A stretch of 64,000 nucleotides of DNA, taken from positions 1 through 64,000 of the forward strand of contig UQTJ01000007.1 of the NCBI GenBank assembly GCA_900544075.1. Reading direction: 5' to 3'. Within the stretch, counting starts at the first letter, position 1, and each line of letters begins with the position of its first letter. The notes beneath the pieces were generated by a model. It searched no databases. It was given only the letters and a program-made list of their open reading frames with translations, and was not told where the DNA came from. A program made the position numbers and the translations under genes. Below are positions 1 to 9,504 of this stretch, piece after piece. The DNA comes from an uncultured Bacteroides sp. (GTDB lineage: Bacteria; Bacteroidota; Bacteroidia; Bacteroidales; Bacteroidaceae).

Positions 1-22
1 ACGGGTGCCGACTGGCGCCCGT
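1..22. terminator. Hairpin at window edge
   Basis: A nine-pair stem (ACGGGTGCC / GGCGCCCGT, one G-U pair) closes on the loop GACT. It lies upstream of the regulator gene and could end a transcript from outside the window. No T-tract follows on the plus strand, and the minus-strand continuation is outside the window, so its direction is unknown. Confidence 0.35.
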
Positions 23-67
23 CTAAAAGGGGATACCCTAAAATTGGAAGTTTACGTTTTACCTTAA

Positions 68-98
68 TTTGTTTTATGTAGAAAAATAATTATTTTTG
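68..98 (+). promoter_or_regulatory. Promoter of the PUL regulator
   Basis: TTTG at 68-71, a 19 bp spacer, then TATTTTTG at 91-98 match the Bacteroidetes primary-sigma consensus TTTG-N19-TAnnTTTG exactly. Transcription would begin near 105, leaving a leader of roughly 37 nt before the ATG at 142. The regulator gene therefore probably has its own constitutive-type promoter. Confidence 0.75.
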
Positions 99-141
99 CC
101 ATAATTATGCACAATGAAGATTAAAGCTTAAGTTTGAATTT

Positions 142-2691
142 ATGATGTCCGTATACAAAAAATATATATTTTTACTCACTTACTTTTTTTTATTTCCAGT
201 TTCTTCCTATTCTTATGGACTGAGATTTAAAGGATCAAACTATCCTATTGATAAAAGAACATCGTATCGTGTTTTTGATAAAAAGGTACCTGTTTATAAT
301 GATTATTTTGATGTACAGTTTGATATGGCATTATATCCTGCAGTTGAAATAGGTTATATTGTAGATATAAGAGGTGATTATAATGAGCAGGCATTTAATC
401 TTTTTTTTGATATACGTGGAGAAGATGTGTTGTTTCGTTTGAATCAGGAAGGTAAAAGTGTTTTAATAGCTTTGCCGGTCAATAAAGAAGATATGACAAA
501 GAACCACTGGTTTAAAGTTAAGATTGCATTTGATTTAAAGCATAATGAGGTTACATTAAAAATACATAACCGTGAAAAAACTTGCTCGGGTGTTTATTTG
601 TCCAATAGTTTCAAGCCCTCTATCGTTTTTGGCAGAAGTGAGCATATTATAGATATACCTTCTTTTGCCATAAACAGTTTATCTGTTAATGGAGATAAAA
701 AATATATTTTCCCATTGAATGAGGCAGAAGGTGAATCTGTATATGATTCTGTAGGTAAGAGTTATGGAAAAGTTGAAAATCCGGAATGGCTTATAAACGA
801 GGCTTTTCACTGGAAAAAAGAATATATATTCAGCTCATCGTCTGAGGCTGGTTCTTGCTATGATGAAAATAATAGTATTATATATTATTTTAATAGAGAT
901 TCTATTTTTTCCTATAATATAGAGAACGGTAGCTATGAAGTTAAGAAAACAAATGGAAGTTGCCCTATGAAATTGTTTCTTGCTAGTGGCTTTTTTGACT
1001 CGGTTAATGAAAAATTATATGTGTATGAGGTTTATCATGAACCACCATATGATAATAACCCTTCTATAGTTAGTCTGGATTTAAAAACTTTAGAGTGGAA
1101 GATAGAAGGAATGCATCATCTGGATATGCAGTTGCATCATCATGATTCCTATTATGATGTACAGAATGGTTCTTATACCATTTTTGGCGGATTCGGAAAT
1201 ATGTATTACAGTAACAGGTTCTATAATTTAAGAACAGGTGTTAGGGATAGCTCTTTAAATTTAAAATGGAATGAAATAACTGGTTTGTCGGGTGATAGAA
1301 TATGTCCACGTTATTTTTCATCTGTAGGGTATTCTCCAGAGAATAATTCTATTTATATTTTTGGGGGGATGGGAAATGAAACTGGTGAGCAGATTGTTGG
1401 GAAACGCTATTTACATGATTTGTATAGGGTTAATTTAAAAGATAATCAAATAAATAAATTATGGGAACTCAATGGCGAACCTAATATTGTTCCCGCACAT
1501 GGCATGACAATATTGGCGGATTCTGTCTTTTATGTTCTTCAATATCGTGAAAGTGTTTCACGTTCACATTTGCATTTATATAAATTTTCTATTAATGATG
1601 GTATTTATAATGTTTTAGGAGATTCTATTCCTATAATTTCTGATAAAATTACAACAAATGCTCATCTGTATTATAATGAACGAAGAAAACGCTTTTTTGC
1701 CACAGTTCAGGAATCTTTTGATGATATTTCATCAACGTTTACAATTTATTCATTACTTTATCCCCCAGTCTCCTATTCGACATATGAAAAGGTAAAAAGT
1801 AGAAATAATCTTCCTTATACTTTAATTGGAGGGGCTTTGGGTATTGTCTGTGTATTTGGTTTAGGCTATATAATAAGGAATAAAAGAAAACCCAAAAAAT
1901 ATTTGAATGAGGAAAGCTGTATCGACGAATTGAAATCCTCAAAGTCTGTTGTGAAAAAAGAAATAGAAGAAAAAGAGGCTCGTAGAACTAATGCTGTATA
2001 TATTTTTGGAAACTTTACAGTGTACGACAATAAGGGACGTGATATTTCTTATATGTTTTCTTTACAGATAAAACAATGTTTTTTTCTGATATTATATTAT
2101 AGTTCTTTTGAAGGTATTTCTTCGAAAGAACTGAGCGACAGACTATGGCCTGACAAGCCTAAAGATAAGGTGAAAAACTCGAGAGGTGTAGCATTAAATC
2201 ATTTGAGGTCTTTGCTTAATGAATTGGATGGTATCATGTTGGTATATGAAAAAGGTTTTTTTCAATTTGTATTGAGTGATACTTTTTATTGTGATTATTT
2301 ACGCTGCATGGAACTTATTTCCAATAAATTAGAAAATCCCTTTAGAGAAGAATTTATTAAAATAATAAGTCGTGGTAAGTTTATGACCTTTTTGGACAAT
2401 CCATTATTCGATCATTTTAAAGATGACGTAGAATGTAAGCTTGAGGTTGTAATATTGGAGCAGATGAGAAGTGCTTTTAATAATAATGATTATCACATGA
2501 CAATAAATTTTGCTAAGTCTGAATTTAATATTGATCCTATAAATGAAGAGGCTTTGTCATGCTGTATTAAATCGTATTTTAATCTAAAACGCGAAAACCT
2601 GGCGATAGTAGAATATCAGAGATTTATGGCAGAATATTTAAAAGGAACAGGAGAAGAATATCCACGTCCGTTTACCGATTTCTGGTGTTGA
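142..2691 (+). CDS. Membrane-spanning Kelch/SARP-like PUL regulator
   Basis: 849 residues, probably a one-component sensor-regulator. An N-terminal signal/anchor (residues 1-25) is followed by a LamG/concanavalin-like region (about 30-220), then Kelch-like beta-propeller repeats (about 240-540; several 'IFGG' blades such as 'YTIFGGFGNMYY' and 'IYIFGGMGNE'). One TM segment follows (about 556-578), then a basic linker and a cytoplasmic winged-helix domain of OmpR/SARP type (about 617-715; 'ISSKELSDRLWPDK', 'RGVALNHLRSLLNEL'). The C-terminus is alpha-helical, like a BTAD/TPR region. No kinase or receiver domain is present, so signalling must pass directly through the single TM. It sits directly upstream of the mannan PUL on the same strand and is its likely regulator (inference). 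The gene is visibly more AT-rich than the rest. ATG at 142 or 145 are both possible. Confidence 0.8.
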   Translation: MMSVYKKYIFLLTYFFLFPVSSYSYGLRFKGSNYPIDKRTSYRVFDKKVPVYNDYFDVQFDMALYPAVEIGYIVDIRGDYNEQAFNLFFDIRGEDVLFRLNQEGKSVLIALPVNKEDMTKNHWFKVKIAFDLKHNEVTLKIHNREKTCSGVYLSNSFKPSIVFGRSEHIIDIPSFAINSLSVNGDKKYIFPLNEAEGESVYDSVGKSYGKVENPEWLINEAFHWKKEYIFSSSSEAGSCYDENNSIIYYFNRDSIFSYNIENGSYEVKKTNGSCPMKLFLASGFFDSVNEKLYVYEVYHEPPYDNNPSIVSLDLKTLEWKIEGMHHLDMQLHHHDSYYDVQNGSYTIFGGFGNMYYSNRFYNLRTGVRDSSLNLKWNEITGLSGDRICPRYFSSVGYSPENNSIYIFGGMGNETGEQIVGKRYLHDLYRVNLKDNQINKLWELNGEPNIVPAHGMTILADSVFYVLQYRESVSRSHLHLYKFSINDGIYNVLGDSIPIISDKITTNAHLYYNERRKRFFATVQESFDDISSTFTIYSLLYPPVSYSTYEKVKSRNNLPYTLIGGALGIVCVFGLGYIIRNKRKPKKYLNEESCIDELKSSKSVVKKEIEEKEARRTNAVYIFGNFTVYDNKGRDISYMFSLQIKQCFFLILYYSSFEGISSKELSDRLWPDKPKDKVKNSRGVALNHLRSLLNELDGIMLVYEKGFFQFVLSDTFYCDYLRCMELISNKLENPFREEFIKIISRGKFMTFLDNPLFDHFKDDVECKLEVVILEQMRSAFNNNDYHMTINFAKSEFNIDPINEEALSCCIKSYFNLKRENLAIVEYQRFMAEYLKGTGEEYPRPFTDFWC

Positions 2692-2763
2692 TCTTTGTGT
2701 TTTTGCATAGTAACTAGTATAACTAATCTCATTTTTCAAAGTTTCCATATTAGAATTATTAAA

Positions 2764-2851
2764 TTAAGGGTTAATATACTGTAGATTAGAACTTTTATGT
2801 ATCTTCTAACCTGATTTTAACCCTAAATTTAACCCTAATTTCTAAACTTTG
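2764..2851 (+). promoter_or_regulatory. Tandem TTTAACCCTAA operator and promoter of the mannan PUL
   Basis: The 234 bp between regulator and PUL contains two perfect copies of TTTAACCCTAA (2816-2826 and 2828-2838, 12 bp apart), a degenerate copy TCTAACCTGA just upstream (2805), and a near-inverted copy TTAAGGGTTAA (2764-2774). AAACTTTG (2844-2851) resembles the -7 element, but no TTTG lies at the -33 position, which the repeats occupy. This fits an activator-dependent promoter. SARP-type winged-helix proteins are known to bind direct repeats about one helical turn apart, so the upstream regulator is the natural candidate (inference). Confidence 0.6.
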
Positions 2852-2925
2852 TGTCAGCTTAATGATTAAGTGGCGCGCTTGTTCGTTAATGTGATTATTC
2901 ATTTATTATTAATCAAATTTAAACT

Positions 2926-4767
2926 ATGGAACTTACAAAAATGCGGAATTTTTTCAGTTTTATAGCTGTACTTTTATGTATGGTGTTTATGTTTGGTTCT
3001 TGTACGGATGATGTTTCCGACAATGAATCTATGATTTATGGTAAGGTGAAAGGTGTAGTAACGGATGTTTCTTCTATGCCGATAGAAGGGGTTACTGTGG
3101 TTGTTGATGAATCAGGGTTGAACGCAACTGAAGGTGGTCCAACAGCCGTTACAGATTCTAAGGGAGAGTTTATACTCGAAAATGTTTCAATAGGTACACA
3201 TATAATTACATTTAAGAAAAATGATTATCAGACAGTAAGTGTGACTTTGGTTGCTGGTAAGTTTAATGATGAAAATGTTGCAAGTATATCGGCTGTTATG
3301 CAATATGCTGCATCTGAAATTCGCGGTACGGTTATCGATGCTTCAAACGGTGGTGCTCCTTTGGCAGGGGTTACGGTGAGTGTAAGTCCTACACAATCTG
3401 TAGCAACTGACAACAATGGTGCTTATGTGATTGATAACTTGCCTCTTGCGGATTATACTGTAACTTTTGATAAAGACGGATTTACATCAATAAGCAAAAA
3501 TGTATCAGTGGGTGATTTCCAAGATGGTGTAGCTGTGGTTGATGCTACAATGGGTGCGAATGAAATCTTACGTGGACTTACAGCGGAAGATTTGCAAAGT
3601 GCAGATAAGTGGTATTATAATGAATACCGTGGCGGACGTAATGCAGAACAGTATCCTCATTGGGACTGGGCATGTGACTACATGTGCACATTGGATTTCC
3701 GTGGAAACTGGGAAGAACAGAATGAAGGTACAACTTTGAGAATACGAAATGATGAAGGTGACAGGCAAAATCCTGTAGATTTGGAAATGTTCGACTCATT
3801 TGTATTCGGAAGTAAGTTGATTACTACAGACAACAAAATCATGACTCTTCAGGTCCGTACTCATAATGCAGATGAAGCATCTCCTGCTGTGTTCGGCGTT
3901 CAGGTTGTTGACTTGTCTGAACCTTCTCCAAAAGCACAATTGATAGGTGAAATAAAAACTCTTGCTTCTGAAGCTTATGTTTCATTTGATTTTGACTTGA
4001 GCGCTTACGTAGGAAAAGAAGTCATTATAGCTATTGGTACATTCCGTGCGCAGACAGGAGACTATTGGAAGCAGCTGGTTTTACGTAGAATCGCTTTTGC
4101 AAAAGAAAAAGTTGAAGGTTGGGGATGGTTGCCAGGTGCAAAAATAGACGGATTGGACGGTTGGCATATGACAGAAGAAATGGTACGTTCTACAATGCCT
4201 CATACTAAATCTTCATTTACAGGAATAAGCAAGGTAACAGGAAATCGTGATAACTATGTAGATGCATACAGAGCATGGCGTGGAACCGGACATTTTGGTG
4301 CGGAATGGTCATTTATGCCTGTTCAGAAAGATCCTGAAGTATTTGCAGGTGAAGGTTATCTGATAAAGACAAAAGGTGGTGATGCTCAGGTAAGTACAAA
4401 AGAGCCTCAATCTTATTTTTATGCCAAGTTCTCTATTGCTGAAGGTTCTAATAAACTGATATTCAAGACACGCAATTTCAGTGATAATCCTACGTTCTTT
4501 AAGGTTACAGCAATAACAGAAGATATCACCGTCAAGCATTTGTCTCCGAAATCTAATACAGCTAATGATGCTTCTGAAGCAAATGACGGCTGCTGGAGGT
4601 TTGTACACCAAGATGGTGGAGCGGGAAGCCCGGACAAGTATGCGACTTTCGAATATGACTTGTCTGAGTTCGACGGTCAGGATGTCTTGATAGCAATAGG
4701 AGTTTACAAAGGTGAATCTAATGGAGATGAGAATAAGTTGGTAATGTATAGTGTAACCTTAGAATAA
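2926..4767 (+). CDS. Putative surface glycan-binding lipoprotein with duplicated module
   Basis: 613 residues. The signal peptide ends in the lipobox 'MFGSC' followed by acidic residues (TDD), the arrangement associated with surface-exposed Bacteroidetes lipoproteins. Two CarboxypepD_reg-like Ig folds follow (about 37-120 and 131-212; 'GVVTD...EGVTV' and 'GTVIDASNGGAPLAGVTV'). Two homologous beta-rich modules make up the remainder (about 226-390 and 393-613). Each ends in the same pattern, 'DLSAYVGKEVIIAIG' and 'DLSEFDGQDVLIAIG'. It is the first gene of the PUL and has no catalytic signature I recognise, so it most likely binds the glycan at the cell surface. ATG at 2926 and 2941 are both usable starts. 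Family assignment is by architecture only. Confidence 0.65.
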   Translation: MELTKMRNFFSFIAVLLCMVFMFGSCTDDVSDNESMIYGKVKGVVTDVSSMPIEGVTVVVDESGLNATEGGPTAVTDSKGEFILENVSIGTHIITFKKNDYQTVSVTLVAGKFNDENVASISAVMQYAASEIRGTVIDASNGGAPLAGVTVSVSPTQSVATDNNGAYVIDNLPLADYTVTFDKDGFTSISKNVSVGDFQDGVAVVDATMGANEILRGLTAEDLQSADKWYYNEYRGGRNAEQYPHWDWACDYMCTLDFRGNWEEQNEGTTLRIRNDEGDRQNPVDLEMFDSFVFGSKLITTDNKIMTLQVRTHNADEASPAVFGVQVVDLSEPSPKAQLIGEIKTLASEAYVSFDFDLSAYVGKEVIIAIGTFRAQTGDYWKQLVLRRIAFAKEKVEGWGWLPGAKIDGLDGWHMTEEMVRSTMPHTKSSFTGISKVTGNRDNYVDAYRAWRGTGHFGAEWSFMPVQKDPEVFAGEGYLIKTKGGDAQVSTKEPQSYFYAKFSIAEGSNKLIFKTRNFSDNPTFFKVTAITEDITVKHLSPKSNTANDASEANDGCWRFVHQDGGAGSPDKYATFEYDLSEFDGQDVLIAIGVYKGESNGDENKLVMYSVTLE

Positions 4768-4847
4768 TCAAAAAAAGCAAACAGGTTTCTGTATTCCATT
4801 GTAAAAAGATAATGGAATACAGAAATAAAATAAATTCTATAAAAGCA

Positions 4848-6293
4848 ATGAAAACATTTTTTACATTAATGACAAGTTCAATGTTGACACTTGTTACTTG
4901 TGCATGTAATTCCGAAGATGCAAATACTCCTGATAATGATGGAGGAATTTTCTTGGAGAGTGTTGCGGAACAGAATACGGCTCGTGCCATCGAAATTATT
5001 GATAATGCAATGAAGTGCTATTTCCCGGGCACAGGAACCGGTATGACACGTTATTATAATCCTTATACAAAAACTAATTCCACTGAAATTGCCAGTGTGT
5101 GGATGTATACCAGTTCTATAGAAGCTGTAAATGCAGCCATGAAGGCTATGAGAGCCGGTAAGGATAAAGGCTCTTCTGCTTTGTATGACGAGAACTTTGA
5201 GAATTATAAGGAACTTTTGAATGGATTGTATGATAATTTGGAATATTATGCAGGAACTTATACTTTGACTTCTTACACACAGACAAAAGAGTGGACTGTA
5301 TATGGAGTAAACAGAGGCAGAGACAAGGGTACTGCTGAGGTAGAAGGTGTTCTTAATGTTTATGATGACCAGATGTGGCTTATACGTGAACTTTTAGAAT
5401 CATACCATTTGACAGGTGAACAGAAGTACTTGGAAAAGGCTGAGTACCTTACTTCATATGTCCTTGATGGATGGGATTGTACTTTGGATAACACGGGTAA
5501 AGAAAATGGTGGTATTACATGGGGACCAGGATATTGTACCAAACATTCTTGTAGCAACGGTCCTTTGGTAAGTCCTTTGGTGTGGTTACACGAAATTTAC
5601 AAGGGAAAATCAGATGAAGTTACATACAAATACGTTGCAGATAACAATAACCGTATGGAACGTACTGAAAAGAAATCAGACTATTATCTTAAATTCGCAA
5701 AAGCGGTATATGATTATCAGAAAACTCATCTGATGAATCCTGGAATAGGTGTTTATGACGATATGATGGGTGGAGGCAGCGAAATAAAATATATAACTGT
5801 CGGTGGTGAACGATATCGCGATAATACGCCATTGCCGGACCGTGTTGGACCTGCTATCTCTTATAATTCAGGAACAATGCTTTCCGGCGCTGCTGATTTA
5901 TTCAGAGCTACAGGTGATGAGGTTTACAAAAATGATATGATAGCTTTGTCTGATAAGAGTTTTACATATTTTGCAAAACCGGATGCTGATGTAAAGGACC
6001 ATTATTCTTTCGAGATAAGTGGCTTTAACAATTGGTTTAACGGTGTTCTTATGAGAGGTTATGCAGATGTAAGAGCTGATTATCCTAAAGCGGCAGATTA
6101 CCTTTCCGCATTCCAGAAAAATCTGGATTATGCATACGAGAATTATAGTTATGAGCACATGCTCCCTACTAATTTATTGATTGGTTGGCATAAAGCAGAA
6201 AGAACAAAGAACAATGTAGAGGGTATGTTTACTTTTGCATTTGCTGCAGAATATGCAGTATTGGCAAATATCGAGTGGAACTTTAAAAAATAA
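4848..6293 (+). CDS. GH76 endo-alpha-1,6-mannanase-like lipoprotein
   Basis: 481 residues from the preferred ATG at 4848; the longer frame from 4812 adds 12 polar residues before the signal peptide. The signal ends around 'VTCAC' followed by NSED, lipoprotein-like. The body is an all-alpha (alpha/alpha)6-type fold. 'NVYDDQMWLIRELL' near residue 170 carries the paired aspartates that are the catalytic signature of GH76. Family enzymes cut alpha-1,6-mannan backbones endo-wise. With GH92 and GH125 nearby it fits an alpha-mannan system in which this enzyme makes the first surface cuts and SusC/SusD import the products (inference). It lies 11 bp before susC. Confidence 0.8.
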   Translation: MKTFFTLMTSSMLTLVTCACNSEDANTPDNDGGIFLESVAEQNTARAIEIIDNAMKCYFPGTGTGMTRYYNPYTKTNSTEIASVWMYTSSIEAVNAAMKAMRAGKDKGSSALYDENFENYKELLNGLYDNLEYYAGTYTLTSYTQTKEWTVYGVNRGRDKGTAEVEGVLNVYDDQMWLIRELLESYHLTGEQKYLEKAEYLTSYVLDGWDCTLDNTGKENGGITWGPGYCTKHSCSNGPLVSPLVWLHEIYKGKSDEVTYKYVADNNNRMERTEKKSDYYLKFAKAVYDYQKTHLMNPGIGVYDDMMGGGSEIKYITVGGERYRDNTPLPDRVGPAISYNSGTMLSGAADLFRATGDEVYKNDMIALSDKSFTYFAKPDADVKDHYSFEISGFNNWFNGVLMRGYADVRADYPKAADYLSAFQKNLDYAYENYSYEHMLPTNLLIGWHKAERTKNNVEGMFTFAFAAEYAVLANIEWNFKK

Positions 6294-6304
6294 ATAAACA
6301 AGCT

Positions 6305-9300
6305 ATGAAGAATTTAAGTAAATTACAATGTAACTTGTCTTACTGGGTTTTGGCATTGTTGTTAGTGCTGATACCTGTAGATATGTTTGCTCAGAGAACT
6401 ATTTCAGTATCAGGAGTAGTTATTGATGAGAATAATGAACCGATTATCGGTGCAGCTGTTCAGGTCAAGAATACAGATACAGGTGTGATAACCGACATTG
6501 ATGGACGTTATGTGATCAATGTATCAGATAATGCTGTACTTTGTTTTAGCTACGTAGGTCTCAAGACTGTTGAAGAAAAAGTTAACGGACGCAGAACAAT
6601 CGATGTTACTATGATGACTGATGCTAAAATGATTGATGAAGTAGTTGTAGTCGGATACGGAACGCAGCGTAGAGGATCGTTGACAGGTGCCGTATCTGGA
6701 GTTAAAGGTCGTGATCTGATTAAGACAAAGAGTGAGAATCCGCAGAATATGCTTACAGGTCGTATTCCTGGATTGCGCGTATGGCAGAAAAGTTCAGAGC
6801 CAGGTACATATAGCAATAGCTTTGATGTTCGTGGTATGGGTAGTCCTTTGGTTGTTATCGATGGTATTCCACGTAGTGTTGAAGAATTCCAGCGATTGAA
6901 TGCTACTGATATTGAAGATATCTCCGTTTTGAAAGATGCTTCTGCCGCTATTTATGGTGTAAGGGCTGCAAACGGTGTTGTTCTTGTAACTACTAAAAAA
7001 GGTAATTCCGGTAAAACTGAAGTTACTTATAATGGTTCTTATACAATACAGCAACCATCCCGCATGCCAAAGCTTGCAGATCCTTATGGAACAATGACAC
7101 TGTATAATGAAATGGCAATGAACAATATCAATGGTGGTAACTGGGTTTATACTGAGGAGGATTTTGAAGCCTTCCGTAACGGAACACGCAGGACAACAGA
7201 CTGGAATGACTTGATTATCGCTAAAACCGCTCCACAGACACAGCATGATATCAGTATATCAGGTGGTAATGAGAAGACTAAATACTATATCAGTATGGGA
7301 TATTTTTATCAGGAGGGTATCTTTAAATCTGGAGACTTAAACTATAACAAATTCAATCTCCGTTCAAATATATCAACTGAAATTGCAAAAGGTGTTAAAC
7401 TTGAACTTAATGTCAGTGGCGTTTCTGATGAGAGAAATACTCCTTTAACAAGTTCTCCGGATATTATTAGGAATTATTGGGCACAGGGTGTGCTTTCTCC
7501 TGCATATGCTGATCCGGAAAATACAATGTTGAACTATGAGGGTCTTGATATGCAAAGAAATACTGTTGCAATGATGACATCTGATATTTCTGGTTATAAG
7601 AAATACAAACAGAAATATTTCCAGTCATCAGCAACTTTATCTGTAGATTTTGGTAAATATACATCCGTTTTGGAGGGATTGACTGCTAAGGCTATGTTCA
7701 GCTATGATTATCGTTCAGACAATAATGAAGCTTTTCGTAAAGAATATTCTTTGTATGCTTATGATAAGACAACAGACTCGTACAGTCAGGTAATATATAG
7801 CGAAAGCTCTCCAAGTAGTATGCGTCGTGAATTTTATGACAAATCACAAGCATTGGGTCAATTTGTATTAAATTATAATCGTACATTTAAAGAGGTACAT
7901 AATGTTGGTGCCATGATAGGATGGGAGTTGCAAAAACGCAACGGTGACAATTTCTATGCTTATAGGGATTTGGCATTTTCAATACCATATCTATTGGCAG
8001 GAGTAGATGAAGGTCAGATTGGTGGTATGAATACAGGAAGTAATGATCTTTATGAACAAGCTAGCGAGGCTTTGATCGGACGCGTAAACTACTCTTATGC
8101 AGATCGTTATCTGTTTGAAGCACAATTCAGATATGATGGTTCAAGTAAGTTCGCTAAAGGTCATCAATGGGGATTCTTCCCTTCTGTTTCAGCCGGATGG
8201 AGAATGTCTGAAGAACCTTTCTTTAAGAACACTGATTGGCTGAAGTTTGTAAATATGTTAAAACTTCGTGCAAGTTATGGAGTATTAGGAGATGATGGAG
8301 ATTTGAACTATGATTGGGCTATGGGATATACTTATCCGGCTACTAGTGGTAATATGGCAAATGGAGACTATAATCAGTATTCTCCAGGATATATATTTGG
8401 AGGTAAATTTATATCAGCAGCAACTCCAATGGCTTTGCCAAACGAAAGTATTACTTGGTTTAAATCTAAGACTTTTGATATAGGTTTTGATTTTGAAGCA
8501 TGGGACGGTAAACTTGGAGCTTCATTCGACTATTTTGATAGACGTCGTTCAGGTTTGTTCGCTCGTCGTACAGGAGCTTTACCTACTGTAGTTGGTGCTA
8601 CTGCTCCACGTGAAAATCTGGATAGTGACCGACAGTTTGGTATGGAGTTGGAACTTTCTCATCGCAATAGAATTGGTGATGTAGCCTATAACTTAAAAGG
8701 TATTGCAACAATAACACGTAGGAAATATCTTACAGCATCAGAAAAAGGACCATGGGCTAATTCTTATGACCGTTGGAGAAATGATAACCTTACAAACCGC
8801 TATCAAGGTGTGCAGTTCGGTTATACATCTGCAGGACGATATACAGGTTGGGAAGATATTTGGAGTTATCAGATCTTTAAGGAAAGAGACATCTTGCCAG
8901 GTGATTACAAATATGAAGACTGGAATGGTGACGGTGAGATAAACAGTCAGGATGAACATCCATATGCTTTTGACCAAACACCATGGGTTCAGTTCAGTTT
9001 GAATGCAGGAATACAGTGGAAGAACATTGATTTCAGTATGTTGTTCCAGGGTTCTGCACTTGGATCAATGGAATATAAGGAACCATTACATGAAATATGG
9101 GGTAAGAATGGTGGAGGTGCCCTAGAGCAGTTCCTCGATCGTTGGCATCCGGTTGATCCAAAAATAGATCCATATGATCCTTCAGCTGAGTGGGTTTCTG
9201 GATATTATGCATATACAGGACGATGGACTAAGAATAATTCTTCTTTTAATCGTGTAAGTACTGCATATCTTCGCCTTAAGAGTATTGAATTAGGTTATAC

Positions 9301-9475
9301 ATTCCCTAAGTTAAAACAAATACCTAATGCAAGCTTAAGAGTTTATGCAAATGCATATAATCTGTTAACATTTACTGGAGTAAAATTTGTAGATCCTGAA
9401 CATCCTGATGATGAACTTGGACGTATGTATCCTTTGAATAAGACATACACAGTTGGTCTGTCACTTTCATTTTAA
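6305..9475 (+). CDS. SusC-like TonB-dependent outer-membrane transporter
   Basis: 1056 residues, usual for SusC/RagA. A signal peptide (ends 'DMFAQ') is followed by a CarboxypepD_reg-like N-terminal extension ('SGVVIDENNEPIIGAAVQV'), a TonB-box-like segment 'EVVVVGYGTQRRGSLTG', a plug domain ('VVIDGIPRSVEEFQRLNATDI', shared by the SusC family) and a C-terminal beta barrel ending in the aromatic 'YTVGLSLSF'. It imports oligosaccharides released at the surface, driven by TonB. It is paired with the SusD gene starting 29 bp downstream; both belong to one operon by spacing and strand. Confidence 0.95.
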   Translation: MKNLSKLQCNLSYWVLALLLVLIPVDMFAQRTISVSGVVIDENNEPIIGAAVQVKNTDTGVITDIDGRYVINVSDNAVLCFSYVGLKTVEEKVNGRRTIDVTMMTDAKMIDEVVVVGYGTQRRGSLTGAVSGVKGRDLIKTKSENPQNMLTGRIPGLRVWQKSSEPGTYSNSFDVRGMGSPLVVIDGIPRSVEEFQRLNATDIEDISVLKDASAAIYGVRAANGVVLVTTKKGNSGKTEVTYNGSYTIQQPSRMPKLADPYGTMTLYNEMAMNNINGGNWVYTEEDFEAFRNGTRRTTDWNDLIIAKTAPQTQHDISISGGNEKTKYYISMGYFYQEGIFKSGDLNYNKFNLRSNISTEIAKGVKLELNVSGVSDERNTPLTSSPDIIRNYWAQGVLSPAYADPENTMLNYEGLDMQRNTVAMMTSDISGYKKYKQKYFQSSATLSVDFGKYTSVLEGLTAKAMFSYDYRSDNNEAFRKEYSLYAYDKTTDSYSQVIYSESSPSSMRREFYDKSQALGQFVLNYNRTFKEVHNVGAMIGWELQKRNGDNFYAYRDLAFSIPYLLAGVDEGQIGGMNTGSNDLYEQASEALIGRVNYSYADRYLFEAQFRYDGSSKFAKGHQWGFFPSVSAGWRMSEEPFFKNTDWLKFVNMLKLRASYGVLGDDGDLNYDWAMGYTYPATSGNMANGDYNQYSPGYIFGGKFISAATPMALPNESITWFKSKTFDIGFDFEAWDGKLGASFDYFDRRRSGLFARRTGALPTVVGATAPRENLDSDRQFGMELELSHRNRIGDVAYNLKGIATITRRKYLTASEKGPWANSYDRWRNDNLTNRYQGVQFGYTSAGRYTGWEDIWSYQIFKERDILPGDYKYEDWNGDGEINSQDEHPYAFDQTPWVQFSLNAGIQWKNIDFSMLFQGSALGSMEYKEPLHEIWGKNGGGALEQFLDRWHPVDPKIDPYDPSAEWVSGYYAYTGRWTKNNSSFNRVSTAYLRLKSIELGYTFPKLKQIPNASLRVYANAYNLLTFTGVKFVDPEHPDDELGRMYPLNKTYTVGLSLSF

Positions 9476-9504
9476 TAAGTAGTGTAAAAATAAAAACGAT
9501 TGAT

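Noticed and set aside
1739..1942. Minus-strand small ORF inside the regulator gene
   Set aside because: Antisense of the TM and linker region of a well-supported protein; no independent evidence.
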